53,246 nucleotides of DNA, taken from assembly GCA_030141605.1 (NCBI GenBank), contig JAQGDQ010001235.1, positions 1 through 53,246 on the forward strand, in the 5' to 3' direction. A program made the translations under genes and the position numbers. The stretch's first letter is position 1. Every line of letters starts with the position of its first letter. The DNA is from Tubiluchus corallicola (Eukaryota > Priapulida > Priapulimorpha > Priapulimorphida > Tubiluchidae). Shown piece after piece: positions 49,801 to 53,246 of this stretch. Under the pieces are notes generated by a model that saw only the letters and a list, made by a program, of their open reading frames with translations, searched no databases and had not been told where the DNA came from.

Positions 49801-52303
49801 TGGAGTTCAAGAAGTGGGTTCCAGCTTTCAAGATACTCACTTACTACGGAAGCCAGAAAGAGAGAAAGCGAAAAAGACAGGTAAGAAGCAGCTGTGCGGG
49901 AAGAAACGTGATAATTACAGGTAGGCGGGGGGTGGGATCAATGAGGCAGCCGTGACGATAACAGCCATTCCTCTTAACGAGTCTTGTTCTAGGCAATGAT
50001 TAGTATCTTGCGTGTCATCTGAGCTGACTCAACAGTTTTTGTCATATCTGCCCACTGTCCAGCTGGAAAGTTTCTTGATACGTGAGGCTTATGGTCTGTT
50101 CAACTTGCATTGCATTAGTAGTTTTGTAGGCCTGTGTTAGGGTGTGTTTAAAGTCTTTACATTTCAGTCGTAAAATTTTGTGTCTTTTCTGTTTTGATAT
50201 TCATTCACAAGCTGGTCTACAGAGAATACAGCAGGTGGCGTTTATTGCACTCATGGTTAATAGACTCATTCGGTTAATTTGACTCATTCCGTTAATTGGG
50301 TCAAAACACTTGCGTCTCAAAGTGAGTCCTTTAAGCGCCACCTACTGTAGTAAGTAGATCTGCATTTTCAAATCTGGATATTAATGTGTTTATGTTTCAA
50401 TGTTGTGCTAAACAACGCTTATTTATGAAGAATCCCGGAATTTTTTCGCCGTAGTTTAACTTGTATTAACGAACATTTTTACTGCCAATTGCTCTGTAGT
50501 CCATTCTGGGCTTGATAGCATTTGTGTTTATTTGCATTTGAATCAATAACCGTATCAATGCCATGGGTGAGCATTCTGTACCAGAAAGCGAATTCAAATT
50601 GTGACTTTCGAATTCGATTTGAACCGAACTTCACTATTTCGAATCCGAATCGAATTCGAATTGAGTTGGAAAGATTTTCGAACAAGTTTTCGATCCACTA
50701 GTAAAAAGTGGTCTTACAAAGAACGTGCAAGACTTGATTTCTTCTGCAGTACAACCACTATTAGTTTGTTAACTATTTTGCACAGAAACTGCATCTAAAT
50801 TGTGCTAATTACGTGCTGTATCAAATATTTTAATGATAATGAACATATGTGGCTGAAGTGCTGAATTATTCGAATCTGTAATTTTAGGTTCGAATCAAAT
50901 TAAAACGTTCGATGCTCAGTCCTGATCAACGCAAGTAATAATGTGGATTGTTTGCTATGCAGGGTTGGACTAAGTGTAATGCATTCCACGTGTGCATCAC
51001 CTCATACAAGCTAGTCATTCAAGATCACGCCGCATTCCGTCGTAAGAAGTGGAAGTACTTCATTCTAGACGAGGCTCAAAACATCAAGAACTTCAAGTCT
51101 CAGCGCTGGCAGATGTTGTTGAATTTTCAGAGTCACCGACGTCTGTTGCTCACTGGTGAGTTCGATATTTGCAGTCTGCCCACGGTCAGGGAAAACCCTC
51201 GAAAATACGGGCTATCTTGGGAACTCAGGGAAAATAATGAAAATGGGGCGAAAAGTCACGGAAATTGGAAAGGGCAGCAAAAATAATCACAGTGAACCAA
51301 TATTTCTAACATATTTTTTTAGCAATTCTAGTTCAAATAAAATTTTGCTATGACAGGCTCCCAGTTTCGATTTCTGTTCCAAGAATAATAATTGGATTAA
51401 GAAAGTTTATTTAATGTGATTAGTGTAATTTTATTAGCACTACTGCAACTGTGCCGTCACATTACCAAGTGCCAAGTGGTGACGGGCAATTTTCAAATTT
51501 TCTAATTCGATTACAATCTTGTTCTTGTAATTCGATATCATGATTAATCTTTTGCGATAATTTTTTAGTGCTTTAGCCGCATTTTTCAAACATTGCAGCA
51601 CTGAAATATAGCCTATAAACTTCTTCATGGCTTTCGTCGCTGTCTGCCAGTTTCGAAAACTATTTTTATAGATAGACACGTACCTTCATTAACTACTCTA
51701 TTACTATGTCAACTACACACATCGCGTAAACGAATAAGAAGCCCCAGTTTGCAACACTGTGTGGTGTGCAATTGTGCGCGTTGTGTGTAAAGTGAGAAAA
51801 ATGAAGAAAAAATGTAAGAAATCCATTTATTTGTGCTAAAACACTGCCTGCCTTTTAGTCAGCGTGTAACAGGCGTATTTTGCTCTTGATTAACTGAATT
51901 ACTGTTCAATACCTGATTATATCGATTTGTACATGGCTGTAATCTCGATTAATTCGATTAATCTATTAATTGCCCATCACTAATACCAAGCCTGTCCATT
52001 CCATTCAAATTTGACTTTGTTTCGTTTTTCTTTGATTTCAGGCACTAAAATGTAAATTTAAAACAAAAACTTGGTAATTGCTCTGTGTTTTTTAGCGTCT
52101 AACACTTATGATCTGGTGATGTCATTTTGTCAGGTACACCGTTGCAGAACACGCTCATGGAACTCTGGTCTCTTATGCATTTCCTAATGCCTCACGTGTT
52201 CGCCTCGCATGCCGATTTCAAGGAGTGGTTTGCTAATCCGTTGACTGGAATGATTGAGGGTAATCAAGAGTACAACGAGAATCTGATCAGGAGGTTACAC
52301 AAG
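28621..52303 (+). CDS. SRCAP: SRCAP/EP400/Domino SNF2-family remodelling ATPase, 16 exons, 3' part beyond the window
   Basis: This nuclear ATPase is the catalytic subunit of the complex that deposits H2A.Z (SRCAP/SWR1; in flies Domino also serves the Tip60 complex). Sixteen exons join in frame: 28621-28866, 31528-31644, 32354-32831, 34910-34953, 35702-35875, 37591-37776, 39803-39943, 40584-40776, 42545-42753, 43690-43897, 45328-45477, 47077-47300, 48560-48737, 49744-49880, 50963-51155, 52134-52303. In order they give a Gln/Ser-rich N-terminus, an EP400_N-like motif ([19 protein letters not shown]), and [18 protein letters not shown]. The HSA domain follows, then acidic linkers, [20 protein letters not shown], and the SNF2 core with [12 protein letters not shown] and LTG-TPLQN. 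The ATPase resembles human SRCAP more than EP400, whose core is degenerate. The EP400-like N-terminus suits the single Domino-type gene of invertebrates. The helicase C half and the rest lie to the right. Confidence 0.95.
28973..30407. mobile_element. CTCGCTTAACGAC-type MITE swollen by a 52-bp internal satellite
   Basis: Ends CGGCAAGTCACCGCTTAACG and CATTAAGTGAGGACTTACTG are inverted and flanked by TA (28971-28972, 30408-30409). Between them about 26 tandem units of 52 bp (TTTAGTGACGCATTTTACTG...) run from about 29010 to 30372. A normal-sized relative is 47621-47958 (338 bp). Lies in SRCAP intron 1. Confidence 0.85.
29010..30372 (+). repeat. 52-bp minisatellite
   Basis: About 26 units with limited point variants (AGCTTAATG/AGCTGAACG, TGGACGAC/TGAACGAC), some variants shared in blocks, as expected from higher-order unequal exchange. 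Every unit includes the sub-terminal GACGCATTTTACTG of the MITE. Confidence 0.93.
31053..31217 (+). repeat. 57-bp tandem repeat, three units
   Basis: TTCTTAGTTCTCGCTCCATT... begins at about 31058, 31114 and 31171. In SRCAP intron 1, next to the dispersed repeat at 31230-31497. Confidence 0.85.
31230..31497 (+). mobile_element. Dispersed repeat with AATAAA tail, plus-oriented
   Basis: Inverted relative of 20446-20560. It ends GTGGAAATAAATAAACTTAA with an A/T-rich tail, a retroposon-like 3' end, 30 bp before SRCAP exon 2. Confidence 0.55.
31528..31644 (+). CDS. SRCAP: SRCAP/Domino coding exon 2
   Basis: 39 codons, phase 0 at both ends, acceptor TGTTTAG and donor GTTAGT. It continues the low-complexity N-terminal region ([25 protein letters not shown]). 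No known domain. It is placed in this gene by frame continuity with exons 1 and 3. Confidence 0.75.
31839..32317. mobile_element. CAGGGATGAGAAT element with 6-bp duplication, copy 1
   Basis: Ends CAGGGATGAGAATT and ATTCTCATCCCTG, flanked by TGTATG on both sides (31833-31838, 32318-32323). 479 bp, non-coding, between SRCAP exons 2 and 3. Confidence 0.85.
32354..32831 (+). CDS. SRCAP: SRCAP/Domino coding exon 3 (EP400_N-like motif)
   Basis: 159 codons plus one base, acceptor TTTTTTGCAG. It contains PPAKKIKMD, then a helical stretch [19 protein letters not shown] followed by [13 protein letters not shown]. The same motif is seen in fly Domino (YFYLQNGGSMMDY) and human EP400 (NMMDFLAFKKK). It ends in an acidic run DSDDEDDF and donor GTAAAT. 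Confidence 0.88.
32994..33565. mobile_element. TIR element with TAGGGTTACCATA ends
   Basis: TAGGGTTACCATATTGTC at the left and GACGTATAGTAACTCTA at the right are imperfect inverted repeats. CCCGGAC/GTCC words occur next to both ends. The target duplication is not clear. In SRCAP intron 3. Confidence 0.55.
33566..34909. other. SRCAP intron 3, remainder, nothing recognised
   Basis: About 1.3 kb between the TIR element and exon 4. No coding sequence, satellite or element ends recognised. Confidence 0.5.
34910..34953 (+). CDS. SRCAP: SRCAP/Domino coding exon 4 (small)
   Basis: 44 bases: two complete the split Gly codon, then 14 codons ([14 protein letters not shown] including that Gly). Acceptor TTCGTAG and donor GTAAGT are good, and both phases fit the neighbours. 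It has no domain of its own and is supported mainly by splice sites and phase. Confidence 0.65.
35110..35290 (-). mobile_element. LINE/SINE 3' end with palindromic motif
   Basis: On the minus strand it ends AATAAATGATTTGATTTGATT, a repetitive tail typical of LINE-mobilised sequences. The body holds GGGGTGGCGAAGAAC...ATCAGCCGCCCC (35191-35230). Confidence 0.5.
35702..35875 (+). CDS. SRCAP: SRCAP/Domino coding exon 5
   Basis: 58 codons, acceptor TTTTTTTCTAG, donor GTAAGT, phase 0. [16 protein letters not shown] is followed by a helical acidic end ([12 protein letters not shown]) that runs into the HSA-proximal motif of exon 6, as in SRCAP and EP400. A MITE begins 89 bp after the donor. Confidence 0.85.
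35964..36449. mobile_element. CAGGGATGAGAAT element with 6-bp duplication, copy 2
   Basis: Aligns with 31839-32317. Flanked by CATTAA on both sides (35958-35963, 36450-36455). In SRCAP intron 5, 89 bp after exon 5. Confidence 0.87.
36719..37204. mobile_element. Tc1/pogo-like MITE (CTTAATAGACTCA ends)
   Basis: Ends CAGCAGGCGCCGCTTAATAG and CTATTAAGTGGCGACTACTG, flanked by TA (36717-36718, 37205-37206). An internal piece (GCGGAGTTATTTGA...) is shared with the CAGGGATGAG elements. In SRCAP intron 5. Confidence 0.82.
37591..37776 (+). CDS. SRCAP: SRCAP/Domino coding exon 6 (start of HSA), source of the 72-bp repeat
   Basis: 62 codons from [20 protein letters not shown] to [14 protein letters not shown], matching SRCAP (RIAELRKEGFWSLKRLPK, HWDYLCEEMQW). 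HSA recruits actin and Arp4. Phase 0, acceptor TCGACAG, donor GTGAGC. The last 20 bases (...GCTAGCTGTCGTAAG) and donor are repeated downstream every 72 bp. Because 72 is a multiple of three, the frame stays open until 38763. The true exon end is set by family alignment with exon 7 (CRK followed by [10 protein letters not shown]). Confidence 0.93.
37757..38620 (+). repeat. 72-bp tandem repeat built from the SRCAP exon 6 edge and its donor
   Basis: Twelve units. Each contains AAGATTGCTAGCTGTCGTAAG-type exon sequence, GTGTGG (GTGAGC in the first, GTGAGG in the last) and ~50 intronic bases. Units differ at a handful of sites (GTCAGTGG/GTCAATGG, CCAGCAC/CCACCAC). Open in one frame on each strand because the period is divisible by three. 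Confidence 0.95.
38838..39609 (+). mobile_element. Non-autonomous Helitron, solitary copy
   Basis: Starts TCGTGTATATTAATTTCG after A (38837), a diverged form of the trimer's 5' end. Ends with hairpin CGCAAAATTTTTTGCG and CTAG (39606-39609) followed by T. In SRCAP intron 6. Confidence 0.8.
39803..39943 (+). CDS. SRCAP: SRCAP/Domino coding exon 7 (HSA domain)
   Basis: 47 codons, acceptor TGTTATTAG, donor GTATCG, phase 0. Charged helix [18 protein letters not shown], then [20 protein letters not shown], aligns with SRCAP HHEEQRQKEERARREEQ and RQFWSNVEK. Confidence 0.94.
40584..40776 (+). CDS. SRCAP: SRCAP/Domino coding exon 8 (HSA end)
   Basis: 64 codons plus one base, acceptor [29 protein letters not shown] and [13 protein letters not shown] match [25 protein letters not shown] and EKYSDLLSQSLNQ. 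Donor GTGGGT. A dispersed repeat begins about 10 bp after the donor. Confidence 0.94.
40785..41170 (+). mobile_element. Unclassified dispersed repeat, plus copy
   Basis: Matches 48065-48470 and the reverse of 7131-7455, e.g. GAAATTTCAGCTATAAAA, then CAGTCTAAA and GGCTTCCTTGCTTCATGG. Contains a G-rich tract near 41030. Begins about 10 bp after the exon 8 donor. Confidence 0.7.
41251..41771. mobile_element. MITE, AAGGAAAACCGGA family, copy 2
   Basis: Aligns with 4751-5289. Left end AAGGAAAACCGGATGATTG, right end CAGTCATCCGGTTTT with the last bases eroded; the TA duplication is lost. Confidence 0.75.
41881..42100 (+). repeat. 55-bp tandem repeat, four units
   Basis: AGGCCATATTGCCGCATTCT... at 41881, 41936, 41991 and 42046. 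The unit's end (GGGTTGAGCATTCT...GCAGAAAG) is also the left edge of the adjacent GAATCGAAT-type repeat, so the array grew from that element's terminus. Confidence 0.88.
42078..42412. mobile_element. GAATTCGATTCGAA-type dispersed repeat, copy 1
   Basis: Aligns with 50568-50926: left GAGCATTC-like edge followed by TCGAATTCGATTCGAA words, right edge GGTTCGAATCGAATTTGAAC then TTCGATGCTC. The edges GAGCATTC/GATGCTC are weakly inverted, as in some hAT-type MITEs. Confidence 0.55.
42545..42753 (+). CDS. SRCAP: SRCAP/Domino coding exon 9 (acidic linker)
   Basis: Two bases complete a split Asp codon, then 69 codons. [20 protein letters not shown] and [15 protein letters not shown] match SRCAP DEEDDEETIEVEE and LPLEELLRSLPPQLL. 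Acceptor TTGACGCAG, donor GTGAGA. Acidic segments of this type bind histone dimers in the SWR1 family. Confidence 0.93.
42910..43140 (-). mobile_element. LINE/SINE 3' end with palindromic motif and 61-bp duplication
   Basis: The minus strand ends GATGAATAAAACCTTTGAAT. The body has GGGGTGGCGAAAGACC...GAGTCAGCCACCCC (42986-43027). A 61-bp segment with GTCAGCCACCCCTRTATAAC is then duplicated (43015 and 43076). Confidence 0.5.
43690..43897 (+). CDS. SRCAP: SRCAP/Domino coding exon 10 (acidic linker)
   Basis: 69 codons plus one base, acceptor AATTTGCAG, donor GTACGT. An Ala-rich stretch is followed by [20 protein letters not shown] and [11 protein letters not shown], matching SRCAP EFTANEEEAEDEEDTIAAEE and MELSELARE. 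Confidence 0.92.
44042..45081. mobile_element. Probable pogo-like MITE swollen by a 47-bp internal satellite
   Basis: Left end after TA: CAGTGTTCCCTCACCAGTTC, a pogo/Tigger-like terminus. Right end ACGAGGGACTG is a shortened inverse, and the TA after it is not preserved. About 20 units of 47 bp fill the middle. Confidence 0.6.
44089..45040 (+). repeat. 47-bp minisatellite
   Basis: Unit AACCAACCACTCATTGCTCA... with GTATAACTT/GTATGACTT and TTGTC/TTCTC variants. About 20 units in SRCAP intron 10. Confidence 0.94.
45328..45477 (+). CDS. SRCAP: SRCAP/Domino coding exon 11
   Basis: [20 protein letters not shown] followed by an Asp/Glu-rich run, matching SRCAP GELSMEELLQQYAGAYA. Acceptor AG at 45326-45327, donor GTGAGA. 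A duplicate acceptor context ends at 45290. Using it would add 37 bases and read a TGA almost at once, so the downstream site is chosen. Confidence 0.92.
45478..47076. other. SRCAP intron 11, mostly unclassified
   Basis: 1.6 kb without coding sequence. Contains the tRNA-like stretch at 45945-46035 and short CTCTCTATATATC-type runs near 46635. Otherwise nothing recognised. Confidence 0.5.
45945..46035 (-). mobile_element. tRNA-derived SINE fragment (tRNA-Ser-like)
   Basis: On the minus strand CGACTTGAAATCCAAGG resembles the anticodon arm of tRNA-Ser(UGA), and GGTTCTGAGTTCAAGCCC resembles a B box and T arm. The acceptor stem does not close, so this is not a functional tRNA gene. Confidence 0.4.
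47077..47300 (+). CDS. SRCAP: SRCAP/Domino coding exon 12
   Basis: 74 codons plus two bases: acidic stretch, [12 protein letters not shown], then [20 protein letters not shown]. The last segment is nearly identical to [25 protein letters not shown] just before the ATPase. Acceptor ACTTAACAG, donor GTATTG. Confidence 0.94.
47472..47558 (+). repeat. 29-bp tandem repeat, three units
   Basis: GATGTAACTGGYGGACTTTG... at 47472, 47501 and 47530, in SRCAP intron 12. Confidence 0.85.
47621..47958. mobile_element. CTCGCTTAACGAC-type MITE, compact copy
   Basis: Ends CAGCAAGTCCTCGCTTAACG and CGTTAAGCGATGACTTACTG. TA precedes (47619-47620); CA follows (mutated TA). Same family as 28973-30407, without a satellite. 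Confidence 0.8.
48065..48470 (+). mobile_element. Unclassified dispersed repeat, second plus copy
   Basis: Matches 40785-41170 and the reverse of 7131-7455 over nearly the whole length. In SRCAP intron 12, about 90 bp before exon 13. Confidence 0.7.
48560..48737 (+). CDS. SRCAP: SRCAP/Domino coding exon 13 (SNF2 motif I, Walker A)
   Basis: 59 codons plus one base. [20 protein letters not shown] and [20 protein letters not shown] give the SNF2 N-terminal motifs with an intact Walker A lysine (GLGKT), unlike EP400, which has NGILADEAGLGKT. Acceptor TTTTATTCAG, donor GTGAGT. Confidence 0.97.
48800..49078 (+). repeat. 93-bp tandem repeat, three units
   Basis: Units with GTTGACTTGGATAAGC...GAGTCATATGCACTCCCAC, repeating every 93 bp in SRCAP intron 13. 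Not copied from the exon. Confidence 0.88.
49744..49880 (+). CDS. SRCAP: SRCAP/Domino coding exon 14 (SNF2 motif Ia)
   Basis: 46 residues including the split Gly: [20 protein letters not shown], then [23 protein letters not shown] has [19 protein letters not shown]. Acceptor CTCTCTAG, donor GTAAGA. Confidence 0.97.
50229..50347. mobile_element. Short Tc1/pogo-like MITE (119 bp)
   Basis: Ends CAGCAGGTGGCGTTTATTG and CTTTAAGCGCCACCTACTG, flanked by TA (50227-50228, 50348-50349). Relative of 36719-37204 and 17512-17574. Confidence 0.82.
50568..50926. mobile_element. GAATTCGATTCGAA-type dispersed repeat, copy 2
   Basis: Aligns with 42078-42412: GTGAGCATTCTGTACCAGAAAG... to ...GGTTCGAATCAAATTAAAAC and TTCGATGCTC. 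In SRCAP intron 14, just before exon 15. Confidence 0.55.
50963..51155 (+). CDS. SRCAP: SRCAP/Domino coding exon 15 (SNF2 motif II, DEAQ box)
   Basis: 64 codons plus one base. [20 protein letters not shown] and [18 protein letters not shown] carry the DEAQ form of the Walker B box, characteristic of SRCAP/INO80-type ATPases. Ends RRLLLT-G at donor GTGAGT, inside motif III. Confidence 0.97.
51156..52133. other. SRCAP intron 15, nothing recognised
   Basis: About 1 kb. TTCGATTACAATCTTGTTC-type words and the TAATTGCCCATCACTAAT near 51970 hint at an old hAT-like element, but no paired ends are clear. Confidence 0.4.
52134..52303 (+). CDS. SRCAP: SRCAP/Domino coding exon 16 (SNF2 motif III and insertion start)
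   Basis: 56 codons after two bases that complete the Gly of [38 protein letters not shown] and [10 protein letters not shown] are SRCAP signatures. Acceptor TTTTGTCAG, donor GTACGG. The next exon lies beyond position 53246. Confidence 0.97.
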
Positions 52304-53246
52304 GTACGGCACTGCAGTGTGTGTGTGTGTGTGTGTAAAGAGAGCTTTGCTGGACTTGTGAAAAAAGTAACACAACAACGGGTGGCATGTTGTATTATAA
52401 ACTGAATGGTCCACTGTCCGGCGTTTGTGTGTTAAATATAACATATATTTTTCGTGCTACATAGACCACTTAACAGCGCTGAATTTACAACCTATAGAAA
52501 CTAGAAGATATTGTTTTGTCTTGAGAATGGTGTATAAAACACGTAACGACATCGTAGATTTAAATTTCGTTCAATTTCTTTTAATATGTACCGCTGGTAG
52601 AGGCCACAGCTATAAATTGTATTCAAATTATTGGAGGTTGAAAATATTTAAATTTCCCTTTTCAAATAGACTTGTTGAGATTTGAACTCACTGCCTCAAG
52701 AAATGGTAGATGCAAACTCTGTAAAAGTGTTTGATTGAAAACTGAAAAAAATTAGTTTAATGAACTATTGCAATTTAGGCGCATCTAATAATTTTGAGGC
52801 GCCTGTAAGAGCTTTTAGCCTTGATGACCTTCTCCATTTAATAATCTGTTAATTTATATATATACTGTAATTATGATTTTATATTTGTGCAGTTTTTTTC
52901 TGTAATTGTATTTTTGTGTTGAAGGAAGAAATGCAAATACAAAGACAAACAATAGGTCCCTTGTTCTACATAATAATAATAAACGCTTTATTTTATCAAC
53001 ATAAACACAAATATAATTAACAAAACACACACTTTTTTGTAAACACACACATAAGTAAACAACGCATACAGGAACACGTCGCTACAAATACAGGGCTCTT
53101 TTTAAGCGTAGCTGATTAAAAAATATACCATAATTTATAACAAACATCTACATATATATCACAGGGCTGATTGAATACATTAATTCGTAGCAAAATTTTA
53201 ATTTAGAATCGCGTATTGTTGAAATTTTATGCCCATAGTAACAGTT
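52304..53246. other. SRCAP intron 16 (partial) with a reversed LINE/SINE tail
   Basis: Contains a short (GT)n at 52317-52337 and a weak tRNA-like B-box match (minus strand GGCAGTGAGTTCAAATCTC, about 52677-52695). There is also a minus-oriented AATAAAGCG...(TTA)n tail near 52970-52990. No exon recognised before the window ends. Confidence 0.4.

Overview
This is animal nuclear DNA: two conserved, intron-rich genes lie head to head in AT-rich sequence crowded with short transposons and tandem repeats. On the minus strand are the first seven recognisable coding exons (about 327 codons) of merlin, the NF2 tumour-suppressor FERM protein. On the plus strand are sixteen consecutive coding exons of a SRCAP/EP400/Domino-type SNF2 chromatin remodeller. 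The merlin exons include the merlin-specific 'blue box' YQMTPEM, which separates them from ezrin/radixin/moesin. Four single-exon genes of the ionotropic receptor (IR) family also lie on the minus strand. That family is known from protostomes, and together with fly-like merlin residues it points to a protostome, most likely a non-insect arthropod. The sequence alone does not fix the species.

Layout. 1-24,572: merlin, read leftward; exons at 24,483-24,572, 20,747-20,875, 18,725-18,931, 4,429-4,553, 3,576-3,681, 2,023-2,232 and 623-736, with the 3' end outside the window. The ~14.2-kb intron 3 (4,554-18,724) holds the IR cluster. The cluster is a head-to-tail duplication (about 5,345-9,892 and 9,893-14,624), and each unit carries one full-length IR and one C-terminally truncated IR. 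The same intron holds a tandem trimer of non-autonomous Helitrons (14,967-17,345). 24,573-28,606: divergent intergenic region. 28,621 to window end: SRCAP/Domino, with an EP400-like N-terminal motif, the HSA domain, acidic linkers, and the first half of the SNF2 ATPase (Walker A, DEAQ box, motif III). The gene continues beyond the window.

Repeats dominate the introns. I can define several TIR elements with target-site duplications: pogo/Tc1-like MITEs with TA, Harbinger-like with TTA, piggyBac-like with TTAA, and an unassigned family with 6-bp duplications. There are also five Helitron copies with canonical hairpin-CTAG ends, LINE/SINE tails, and many mini- and microsatellites. Two patterns stand out. 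First, exon edges together with their splice sites have been tandemly copied into the neighbouring intron (merlin exon 6, SRCAP exon 6, and a smaller case at SRCAP exon 11). Second, MITEs have grown through internal satellite expansion (28,973-30,407 and 44,042-45,081).

The two conserved genes work separately: merlin is a cortical adaptor in growth control and SRCAP/Domino is a nuclear histone-exchange ATPase. The IR genes are probable chemosensory channels nested inside merlin. I found no bacterial-type operon, CRISPR array, rRNA or intact tRNA gene.
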